19,537 nucleotides of DNA from Bradyrhizobium sp. GTDB taxonomy: Bacteria > Pseudomonadota > Alphaproteobacteria > Rhizobiales > Xanthobacteraceae. Below the pieces are notes generated by a model. The model ran no database searches. It had not been told where the DNA came from and worked only from the letters and a program-made list of their open reading frames with translations. The position numbers were made by a program, and so were the translations under genes. The first letter of the stretch is position 1. Each line of letters begins with the position of its first letter. The stretch spans positions 1 through 19,537 of the forward strand of contig JAQGKC010000488.1 of the NCBI GenBank assembly GCA_028290305.1. Reading direction: 5' to 3'. This document shows positions 13,153 to 19,537 of this stretch, piece by piece.

Positions 13153-14439
13153 ATGACCCGCCATTCCACTACCTTCGAGATCGAGCGCCCGGTTCCAACC
13201 GACGACGCCGTCAAGGACCTGCTGCCAGCTACACACGATAGAGCCAGCGCAAACGAAGCGATCCAGGCCCCGGTGCCGGCAAAGAAATTCAACTTCCGCA
13301 AGATGTTAATGGCTGGTGCGGCGGTAGCGGTGCTGGCCGGCGCGGCGTGGTATGGCTGGGACTATTGGACGATCGGCCAATATCTGGTTTCCACCGACGA
13401 CGCCTATGTGAAGGCGGATAACACCACCATTGCGCCCAAGGTCTCCGGATATCTGCGAGAGGTGCTGGTCGGCGACAATGAGCATGTCAGGGCCGGTCAG
13501 GTGCTGGCGCGGATCGACGAGCGCGATTACGCGGTGGCGCTCGACCAGGCCAAGTCCGATGTCGCGGCAGCCCAGGCTGCGATCGCCAGCAAGCAGGCCC
13601 AACTCGGGATTCAACAGACGGTGATCGACGCCGCGAAGGCAACGGTCGATGTAGACAACGCGACCGTCACTTTCGCCGCACAGGAAAACAAGCGCTATAC
13701 CGATCTTGCCACCACCGGTTATGGGAGCGTGCAGAACGCCCAGCAGGCGCAGTCGCGCATCGCCGGCGCACAAGCGGCGATCGCACGCGACACCGCAAAC
13801 CTGGCCTCAGCGCGCAAGCAGGTCGACCTCCTCAAGGCCGAGATCGCCCAGGCCAATGCAGCGCTGGCGCGAGCCAATGCGGCGCAGAGCCAGGCCGAGC
13901 TTAATCTCGGCTACACCAGTATCGTCGCCCCGATCGACGGCATTGTCGGCAATCGCACGCTGCGCACCGGCCAGTTCGTGCAGGCTGGAACGCAGTTGAT
14001 GTCGGTGGTGCCGGTCGCCGGCGCCTATGTGGTGGCGAACTTCAAGGAAACCCAGCTCACCGACGTGCGCGAAGGACAGGCGGTCGATATTGCTGTCGAC
14101 ATGTTCCCGGGCAGCACGGTGCATGGCCACGTCGACAGCATCGCGCCGGCCAGCGGCCAGGAATTCGCACTGCTGCCGCCGGACAACGCCACCGGCAATT
14201 TCACCAAAGTGGTGCAGCGTATCCCGGTCAAGATCGCGCTCGACCGGGGCAACGACGCATCCGTCGAACTGCGTCCCGGCATGTCCGTCATTCCGACCAT
14301 CGAGACGAGGTCGCAAGCTCGCGACCGCAAGGCGGCAGCCGCATCCAAAGTATCGAATATTTCCGGAGGGTCGTGCCATGTCCAATCGCGTCCTGTCAGC
14401 CTCAATTCCCCTGCCTCCGGCCTCTGGCAGCACATCTGA
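13153..14439 (+). CDS. HlyD/EmrA-type membrane fusion protein of a multidrug efflux pump
   Basis: This 428-residue periplasmic adaptor links an inner-membrane MFS pump to an outer-membrane channel. A cytoplasmic N-terminus of about 48 residues precedes one membrane segment (about 50-68, MLMAGAAVAVLAGAAWYGW). Next comes the STDDAYVKAD start of the adaptor, a biotinyl-lipoyl half-motif (APKVSGYLREVLVGDNEHV), a long Ala/Gln-rich coiled-coil hairpin (about 130-250), the second lipoyl half (IVAPIDGIVGNRTLRTGQ) and a beta-barrel. AGGAG lies 8 nt before ATG 13153; the frame upstream of this overlaps the promoter and is not used. The last 20 codons overlap the next gene by 62 nt, an unusual amount. 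No TolC-like gene is present in the window. Confidence 0.93.
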   Translation: MTRHSTTFEIERPVPTDDAVKDLLPATHDRASANEAIQAPVPAKKFNFRKMLMAGAAVAVLAGAAWYGWDYWTIGQYLVSTDDAYVKADNTTIAPKVSGYLREVLVGDNEHVRAGQVLARIDERDYAVALDQAKSDVAAAQAAIASKQAQLGIQQTVIDAAKATVDVDNATVTFAAQENKRYTDLATTGYGSVQNAQQAQSRIAGAQAAIARDTANLASARKQVDLLKAEIAQANAALARANAAQSQAELNLGYTSIVAPIDGIVGNRTLRTGQFVQAGTQLMSVVPVAGAYVVANFKETQLTDVREGQAVDIAVDMFPGSTVHGHVDSIAPASGQEFALLPPDNATGNFTKVVQRIPVKIALDRGNDASVELRPGMSVIPTIETRSQARDRKAAAASKVSNISGGSCHVQSRPVSLNSPASGLWQHI

Positions 14440-16000
14440 ACGCGCTGCGGTTGATCCGAACCGCGCCAGCACGGCGACCTGGATAGCCGTGCTCGCTGCC
14501 ATGATCGGTTCGTTCATGGCGATCCTCAACATTCAGATCACCAATGCCTCGCTGCTCAACATCGAAGGCGGCATCGGCACCGGCGTCGACAATGGATCGT
14601 GGATCTCGACCTCGTATCTGATCGGCGAGATCGTGGTCATCCCGCTCACCGATTATCTCAGCCGGGTGTTTTCGTTCCGCCGCTACATGCTGGCGAGCGC
14701 CGCGCTGTTTGCGGTGTTCTCGGTGGCCTGTGCGTTCACCCACGATCTTCCATCCATGATCGCGATGCGCGGCCTGCAGGGCTTTGCCGGCGGCGTGCTG
14801 ATCCCGATGGCGTTCACGCTGGTACTGACCAAGCTGCCGAGGCCGCAACAGCCGATCGGCCTGGCCATCTTTGCGCTGTCGGTCACCTTTGCGCCCGCGA
14901 TCGGGCCGACCATCGGCGGCTATCTCCCCGAGAATTACGGCTGGCAGACCATCTTCTTCGTCAACGTGCTGCCGACGCTAGTGATGCTGACCGCGCTCTA
15001 TCTCACGCTGGAGAAAGCGCCGATGCAGCTCAAGCTGCTCAGGGAAGGCGACTGGGCCGGCATCGCCACCATGGCGGTCGGATTGTCTGCGCTGCAGACC
15101 GTGCTCGAAGAGGGCAACAAGGACGACTGGTTTTCGTCGCCTTTCATCCTGCGTCTTGCGGCCATCGCGCTGATGAGCCTGTCGCTGTTCGTCTGGATCG
15201 AGTTGACGATCGAAAAGCCGCTGATCCGGCTGCGGCTGCTGAAGCAACGCAACTTCGGCTTCGGCACCATCGCCATGACGATGCTGGGATTCGCATTGTT
15301 CGGATCGGTGTACATCCTGCCGGCCTATCTTGGCCAGGCGCAAGGCTATAATGCCGAGCAGATCGGCGCGGTGATGGCCTGGACCGGACTGCCGCAACTG
15401 ATCCTGATTCCGTTGGTGCCCAAGCTGATGCAGCGGTTCGACACGCGCTACGTCGCGTTCACCGGACTGATGATTTTCGCCTATAGCTGCTTCATGAACA
15501 CGGCGATGTCACTGGATTATTCCGGCGACCAGCTCTGGATACCGAACATCGTGCGTGCGATCGGCCAGGCGATGGTGCTGACGCCGCTGACGTCGGTGAC
15601 CACTGGCAATATCTCCCCGCAAGACGCGGCCGCCGCATCGGGCATCAGCAACATGTTCCGCAATCTCGGCGGCGCCATCGGCACCGCTGTGCTCGCCACC
15701 GTGATCACCAAGCGCGAGCAGTTCCACTCCAACATCATCGGCCAGTCGGTGACGCTCGGCCGCGAGGAAGTGCGCAACCGGCTGGCCCAGATGACGGATT
15801 TCTTCATGGCCCACGGTGTGCCGGACCCGGCGTCCGCCCGTCAGCAGGCCATCATCGCGCTCGGCAATACGGTCAAACGTCAGGCACTGGTGATGGGCTT
15901 TAGCGACACCTTTGCGGTGCTCGCCGGAGTGTTGGTCCTTGCTGCCATCGCCGTGTTGCTGACCCGCAGGGTGAGAGCGGGTGGCGCGGCAGCGCATTGA
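14378..16000 (+). CDS. EmrB/QacA-type MFS drug efflux transporter (DHA2, 14 TM)
   Basis: The 540-residue inner-membrane protein has about 14 predicted transmembrane segments. It pairs with the preceding EmrA-type adaptor as a proton-driven tripartite pump. Family features include FMAILNIQITNASLLNIEGG in helix 1 (EmrB has LDTTIVNVALP here), GSWISTSYLIGE, the motif-A-like DYLSRVFSFRRY, RGLQGFAGGVLIPMA and motif C FAPAIGPTIGGYLPENYGW in helix 5. Start ATG 14378 has GGAGG 8 nt upstream, inside the end of the adaptor gene, so translation is probably coupled. The substrate is unknown. Regulation is through the divergent TetR-type gene. It is the last gene of the operon; the next gene is convergent and begins its stop about 50 bp later. 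Confidence 0.94.
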   Translation: MSNRVLSASIPLPPASGSTSERAAVDPNRASTATWIAVLAAMIGSFMAILNIQITNASLLNIEGGIGTGVDNGSWISTSYLIGEIVVIPLTDYLSRVFSFRRYMLASAALFAVFSVACAFTHDLPSMIAMRGLQGFAGGVLIPMAFTLVLTKLPRPQQPIGLAIFALSVTFAPAIGPTIGGYLPENYGWQTIFFVNVLPTLVMLTALYLTLEKAPMQLKLLREGDWAGIATMAVGLSALQTVLEEGNKDDWFSSPFILRLAAIALMSLSLFVWIELTIEKPLIRLRLLKQRNFGFGTIAMTMLGFALFGSVYILPAYLGQAQGYNAEQIGAVMAWTGLPQLILIPLVPKLMQRFDTRYVAFTGLMIFAYSCFMNTAMSLDYSGDQLWIPNIVRAIGQAMVLTPLTSVTTGNISPQDAAAASGISNMFRNLGGAIGTAVLATVITKREQFHSNIIGQSVTLGREEVRNRLAQMTDFFMAHGVPDPASARQQAIIALGNTVKRQALVMGFSDTFAVLAGVLVLAAIAVLLTRRVRAGGAAAH

Positions 16001-16052
16001 CAGCATCAATGCTGCAAGTCGAAGCTCTGCATGGCGCGGTCAGCCTTGCGGG

Positions 16053-17297
16053 CTAACATGCTGGAAAAATTATTTTTTGCCGAAGTCCATTCGGCAGCCG
16101 GTTCTGCAGCGTCAGTTTGCCGCCGTGACGTTCAACAATCTCCTTGGCAATCGCCAGTCCGAGACCCGCACCAGGTCCAGACTTCCGCCGCGCCGGATCC
16201 ACTCGAAAAAAGGGTTCGAATACGCGTGACATGCTTTGGTCGGGAATGCCTGGTCCCTCATCATCGATTGTAATCAAGGCAGTGTTGTTTTCCAGCCCTA
16301 CAGTAACAAAAGCGCCACCGCCATGAGTTGCCGCATTTATAATTAGATTTCTAACGGCACGCGTCAGCGCCAGTGGAGCCGACGAAATTGTCACCGCCTC
16401 CATCTTCATGATCGTTACAGCCTCCATCATCGATGCGAGGTCCCGACAGATCTCGGTGATGATTTCATCGACCCGGAGTGACTGGCTTCTTTCCCGTTGT
16501 GTTTCTTCGCGCACGAGCTGGATCGCGCTATCCGCAATGCGGTCAAGTTCCTCGAGATCGTTCAGCCACAACGACCGATCCTCTTCGTCGAGAAACTCTG
16601 CCCGAAGCCGCATCCTGGTCATGGGAGTACGCAGGTCATGCCCCGCTGCCGCGACAAGCCGCATCCGGCTTTCGGCGGCGTTCTTCAGCCTGGTCGTCAT
16701 GGTATTGAGCGCGCGCGCGGTCGCCCTCAATTCGGCCGGCCCGGTTTCCGGCAAGCGCGGAACAATGCCGTCTGCGTCGATCGTTGCTGCAACCCGCTCC
16801 AGAACCGCGAGATGGCGCGTGATGCGGTGGGCAAACCATAGCGCCACCCCGACCGTCCCCATGGCGACCAGCAAAAACCAGCCGGCGAGAGCAAACAGAA
16901 CTTCTTCCTTGCCATGGCGCTCCGGTACCGGAAGTGAAAGCCAACCCGATTTCAATTTGATTGACACAACCGGATGAGCGGTCTCGGTGGGTTGTGTTAC
17001 AACGACATCGAGATCGGAGCCAAAGCTGCGCAATTGAGATTGCAGCAGGTTCGTCAGTTCCGGGCGCGGCTTGCCTGTCGCCGGGCCCAATCCCAAATGC
17101 GAGATCCTGTCCTTTTCGTCGTTACCGAACAATGGTGCGATCAGCAAGATCGCCTCGGAAACCAATTGGGCGTAATTCTTTTGCTCCTTTTGGGCGCGTC
17201 CCTCCCGCGCCCAAAGTAATGTTGCGGTCGCCATTACGACGACGCAGATGATCGACGAAACCAGCGTAACGACGATGCGCGCCCTCAAGGAATTCAT
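16053..17297 (-). CDS. EnvZ-type membrane sensor histidine kinase
   Basis: This 414-residue kinase has an N-terminal membrane segment (about 8-30), a periplasmic domain of about 105 residues with no recognised fold, a second membrane segment (about 135-156) and a HAMP linker (about 157-210). The DHp motif is AAAGHDLRTPMTRMR, with phospho-His at about 220. The ATPase domain has an N-box (RNLIINAATHGGG), G1 (DDEGPGIP) and G2 (GAGLGLAIAKEIVERHGG). It shares a 4-nt ATGA overlap with the upstream regulator, so the two are cotranslated and should be partners. A local duplication in the DHp-ATPase linker reads MEAVTIMK MEAVTISS (about residues 291-306), which may be loosely tolerated there. The stimulus is unknown. 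Confidence 0.93.
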   Translation of the reverse strand: MNSLRARIVVTLVSSIICVVVMATATLLWAREGRAQKEQKNYAQLVSEAILLIAPLFGNDEKDRISHLGLGPATGKPRPELTNLLQSQLRSFGSDLDVVVTQPTETAHPVVSIKLKSGWLSLPVPERHGKEEVLFALAGWFLLVAMGTVGVALWFAHRITRHLAVLERVAATIDADGIVPRLPETGPAELRATARALNTMTTRLKNAAESRMRLVAAAGHDLRTPMTRMRLRAEFLDEEDRSLWLNDLEELDRIADSAIQLVREETQRERSQSLRVDEIITEICRDLASMMEAVTIMKMEAVTISSAPLALTRAVRNLIINAATHGGGAFVTVGLENNTALITIDDEGPGIPDQSMSRVFEPFFRVDPARRKSGPGAGLGLAIAKEIVERHGGKLTLQNRLPNGLRQKIIFPAC

Positions 17298-18016
17298 TCG
17301 CTGACCCCAACCTTCTCAACCTGGGCGGTAAACACGTAGCCACCATTTCGCACCGTCTTTATCAGCTGGAATTCAATGTCGCCGAGCTTTCGGCGAATCC
17401 GGCTGAGCAGCACGTCGACGGACCGATCGAAGACATCGCCATCGCCCCGGTTGGTCGCGTCCAGCAGATATTCGCGCGAAAGCATCCGTCCGGATCTGGC
17501 GACCAGTGCATGCAAGAGATCGAATTCGGCCGAGGTCAGGTCCAGCAATCCACCGCTCGAGTTGAGAACCCGCCGCAATCCCGGTTGTAACGTAAAACCC
17601 TCGAAACGGTATTCCTGGGGAGAATGCACAATCTGGTCTACGTCATTTCGACGACGAAGGACCGCTCGAATGCGAGCCGCGAGCTCTCGCGGATTGAACG
17701 GCTTGCCGAGATAATCGTCGGCGCCAATCTCAAGGCCGATGATGCGGTCGACGTCCTCCTTCAACGCGGTGAGAAGAATAATCGGAACATGCGAGTTCTC
17801 GGCCCGCATGTTCCGACAGATTTCCAGGCCTGATCCGTCTGGCAACATGACATCGAGCACGATCAGCTTGATGTCGTTTGACTCCAGCGCGGCCTCAAGG
17901 GAGCGCTTGTCGGAAGCAAGTGTCACTCGAAAGCCCTGCTCGGCCAGATACCGGCCGAGAAGCTTTCGAATCTGAAGGTCGTCATCGACAATCAGAATAT
18001 GCGGTTCGACGTGCAC
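17294..18016 (-). CDS. OmpR-family response regulator, partner of the downstream kinase
   Basis: The 240-residue regulator has a receiver domain (about 5-120) with acidic pocket DDD at 11-13, phospho-Asp at about 55 (LIVLDVMLPDGSG), switch Thr at about 83 (LLTALKE) and Lys at about 105 (LGKPFNPREL). The winged-helix DNA-binding domain follows at about 140-235 (LTSAEFDLLHALVARSGRML, DRSVDVLLSRIRRKLGD, IKTVRNGGYVF). The start is GTG 18016; upstream in frame there is a stop within five codons. Its stop overlaps the start of the kinase gene (ATGA). Upstream DNA has an 18-bp direct duplication (18044-18079) that may affect its promoter. Its targets are not evident in the window. Confidence 0.94.
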   Translation of the reverse strand: MHVEPHILIVDDDLQIRKLLGRYLAEQGFRVTLASDKRSLEAALESNDIKLIVLDVMLPDGSGLEICRNMRAENSHVPIILLTALKEDVDRIIGLEIGADDYLGKPFNPRELAARIRAVLRRRNDVDQIVHSPQEYRFEGFTLQPGLRRVLNSSGGLLDLTSAEFDLLHALVARSGRMLSREYLLDATNRGDGDVFDRSVDVLLSRIRRKLGDIEFQLIKTVRNGGYVFTAQVEKVGVSE

Positions 18017-18455
18017 TCGTTCACGTCCTCATCGAAATTGCCTTGGATCGAATAAAGCACCTGGATCGAATAAAGCACTTGCCCATGGCTTTCAACGAGA
18101 CGGCCGTCAAATCGCCCTTCCAGCAACACTGAGACATATTCCGACGCTCCGGGGCAACGTTTCGGAAGCTGATAGCCCTAATTTGAAGATTGCCGCGCGT
18201 TAGAGCCGCATCACCGCTTCGAATGATCCGTAGGTGTGCGAAAGTGAGAAGTCGCCATGTTTCCGACAGCCTGCGGCCGACAAAAGGACGCACCCGCGGC
18301 GATTTGCTCGAATCAACCGCTCACCAAAGTGGATGGTCAGCCAAAAAATCTGCGCTACAATTAGAGCCAGGGCGCCGATTCCGCGGTCGAATGAGATGCG
18401 CACTGAGCTACATGGAAGGAAGCTCTGGAGCCAGACAACGTGTTTGGTGCCCACA
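18017..18455. other. Divergent intergenic region between the two-component system and the hydroxylase-type gene
   Basis: It carries the 18-bp tandem repeat and presumably promoters in both directions. A minus-strand frame from a possible GTG at 18129 to a stop at 17992 encodes about 45 protein-like residues (GRFDGRLVESHGQVLYSIQ and onward) that overlap the start of the OmpR-type gene. It has no good ribosome-binding site and may be a gene remnant. Rightward frames upstream of 18456 show no domain character. Confidence 0.4.
18044..18079. repeat. 18-bp direct tandem repeat upstream of the OmpR-type gene
   Basis: TGGATCGAATAAAGCAC(C/T) occurs twice head to tail, 28 bp upstream of the GTG start of the OmpR-type gene. 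The length is a multiple of three and the two copies differ in one base. It could lie in the leader or the promoter. Confidence 0.9.
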
Positions 18456-18923
18456 ATGACTGTCGCTATTTACTTCGGCGAGCTTATTTTCGCGACTGCT
18501 CTTGCAGTCGTCCTGCTGGCAATCTCAACTCTTAAGCCATCCATTACTGCCATTATCTTCTGTTGCGGTGTGGTGGCATGGACGCTGTGTGAATACATCA
18601 CGCATCGCTTTGTGTTGCATGCCATTGCTCCAGTGCAACACGGGATTCATCACGCACGCCCGCAAGACGCGATAGACAAGATCTTCTGGCAAATATGGGT
18701 AGGCTTCGTCGTTGTCTACCTGACCATAGGCGGCGCCGTTCTGGCCGGTGCCCTCATCGCCTACGCCTGGTATTTATTTGTCCACTATTGCGTGCATCAA
18801 AATCCTGCAGTTCTTCCGGCTTCCTTGCTGAAGCATCACCGCGACCATCACAGGTTTGCGAACCGAAACTTCGGTGTCACCACAAAGCTTTGGGACCGTG
18901 TTCTCGGAACAATGCTTCGATGA
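18456..18923 (+). CDS. Fatty-acid hydroxylase/sterol desaturase superfamily membrane protein
   Basis: This 155-residue integral membrane protein has about four hydrophobic segments and the His clusters that bind a di-iron centre in this superfamily: HRFVLH, QHGIHH, HYCVHQ and HHRDHH, ending in NFGVTTKLWDRVLGT. This set matches the fatty_acid_hydroxylase domain, which hydroxylates or desaturates lipids, sterols or carotenoids. It is short for the superfamily but contains all the clusters. I start at ATG 18456; no clear ribosome-binding site exists, and an in-frame ATG near 18393 would add about 21 residues. It has no obvious partner next to it. The substrate is unknown; membrane lipid or hopanoid modification would fit the context but is only a guess. 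Confidence 0.82.
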   Translation: MTVAIYFGELIFATALAVVLLAISTLKPSITAIIFCCGVVAWTLCEYITHRFVLHAIAPVQHGIHHARPQDAIDKIFWQIWVGFVVVYLTIGGAVLAGALIAYAWYLFVHYCVHQNPAVLPASLLKHHRDHHRFANRNFGVTTKLWDRVLGTMLR

Positions 18924-19089
18924 CTCGAAGCGAGACTCGCGCCAGGGCAAATATCTGAAACCAACAAATCTCGCTATAGCCCTTGAGGCCTGAGTCACAT
19001 GCGTCGACAGCGCCGACCAATGAATTGGAAACCTCAGGCAACATTCGGAAATAAAGGGCGAAGTTCGGAACAAGGTTCGGTCGCAAATA

Positions 19090-19127
19090 ACCGGCAACAA
19101 CCGCGTGAAATTATTCCTGTTGCCGGT
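19090..19127. promoter_or_regulatory. Inverted repeat just before the mipA-type start
   Basis: ACCGGCAACA (19090-19099) and TGTTGCCGGT (19118-19127) are perfect 10-bp arms with an 18-nt loop, ending 7 nt before the ATG at 19135. In RNA the 3' arm would include the weak GGTAAG ribosome-binding region, so it might modulate translation; as DNA it might be an operator. Confidence 0.4.
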
Positions 19128-19134
19128 AAGCGAA

Positions 19135-19537
19135 ATGCTCGAGACAGCCATTCCAACAAATGACGATCCTCGAGGGCATCCCAACGCGACATCAACGAGA
19201 CCCAAATTATACCGAGCTGAAAAACGCCGGCAACGGCGTCACCATCTTCGATGCACCGCGCTCCTTACGTCAATGCTGGTGCCGGCTGCGGCGACGGCGG
19301 ACCCTTTGGTCACGTTGCCGGCTCCCCCCTTTGAATTGCCCGTTGTACCGCCAGTGTCCGGCACTTGGACTGTCATGATCGGCGTGGGAGGCGAATACAA
19401 ACCCGATTTCGAGGGTGCTAATCGGAGCTTGCTCAGCCCGGTCCCGATTTTTGCTATCCGCCGCGCCGGCTCCACGGACCAGTTTCGCGGCCCGCGCGAC
19501 AGCGCAAGCATCGCATTCCTCGACTTCGGCGACCTTC
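19135..19537 (+). CDS. MipA/OmpV-family outer-membrane protein, N-terminal part (runs off the window)
   Basis: The frame from ATG 19135 is open to the window edge (134 codons). About 35 residues precede a basic RRQRRHH stretch and a signal-peptide core (LRCTALLTSMLVPAAATA), so the true start may be further downstream, although no other ATG or GTG occurs before the core. The mature part begins DPLVTLPAPPFELPVVPP and continues WTVMIGVGGEYKPDFEGANR, LLSPVPIFAIRRAGS and FRGPRDSASIAFLDFGDL. This is the first strand region of MipA/OmpV barrels, which are scaffolding or porin-like outer-membrane proteins. The match is by motif recall. A 10-bp inverted repeat lies directly upstream. Confidence 0.7.
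   Translation, partial: MLETAIPTNDDPRGHPNATSTRPKLYRAEKRRQRRHHLRCTALLTSMLVPAAATADPLVTLPAPPFELPVVPPVSGTWTVMIGVGGEYKPDFEGANRSLLSPVPIFAIRRAGSTDQFRGPRDSASIAFLDFGDL

Noticed and set aside
13807..14848. Overlapping minus-strand frames opposite the efflux genes
   Set aside because: They have no domain features and lie wholly antisense to well-supported EmrA/EmrB-type genes.

Overview
The window looks like a chromosomal segment of an alphaproteobacterium close to Bradyrhizobium/Rhodopseudomonas (Nitrobacteraceae). The basis is moderately high GC, a CheY and a CheA N-terminus of the rhizobial type, several Crp/Fnr regulators with a C-terminal Cys-rich CECY motif, a FixJ-like LuxR-type DNA-binding domain, and an intergenic palindromic repeat (7741-7841) of a kind I associate with these genera. 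No rRNA, tRNA, CRISPR array, integrase or intact insertion sequence is visible.

Layout. Positions 1-2545 are a motility and signalling margin on the minus strand: the start of cheA, a tiny ORF just upstream of it, the 3' remnant of a flagellin gene with its terminator still in place, a single-domain response regulator, and the decayed receiver domain of a neighbouring regulator. Positions 2546-4202 hold two tandem Crp/Fnr paralogues; the second is best started at a TTG. Positions 4521-7695 hold cheY, an 82-residue unknown, a regulator that joins a kinase-like helical domain lacking its phospho-histidine to a FixJ/LuxR HTH, and a divergent 387-residue unknown. Positions 7741-9821 hold the repeat, an MHS-type MFS symporter and a small exported protein. 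Positions 9949-12026 hold a cold-shock protein, a pseudo-receiver/EAL protein and a 68-residue conserved-looking protein. Positions 12321-16000 form a TetR-controlled EmrA/EmrB-type efflux locus. Positions 16053-18016 encode an EnvZ/OmpR-type two-component system. The right end has a fatty-acid-hydroxylase-fold membrane protein and the start of an apparent MipA/OmpV outer-membrane protein.

How it fits together. Most genes are regulatory or surface-related: chemotaxis (cheA, cheY), c-di-GMP (EAL), envelope sensing and drug export. The most interesting structure outside genes is a recurring palindrome, CCGTA-N4-TACGG. It is present as three perfect copies and one near-perfect copy upstream of cheA, cheY, the 82-residue unknown and the 6532-7695 unknown, with weaker copies elsewhere. 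The copy at 6356-6371 lies in the divergent promoter region of the LuxR-type regulator. I infer, without proof, that these sites form a small local regulon, possibly bound by that regulator. I did not find a clearly new defence or biosynthetic system.
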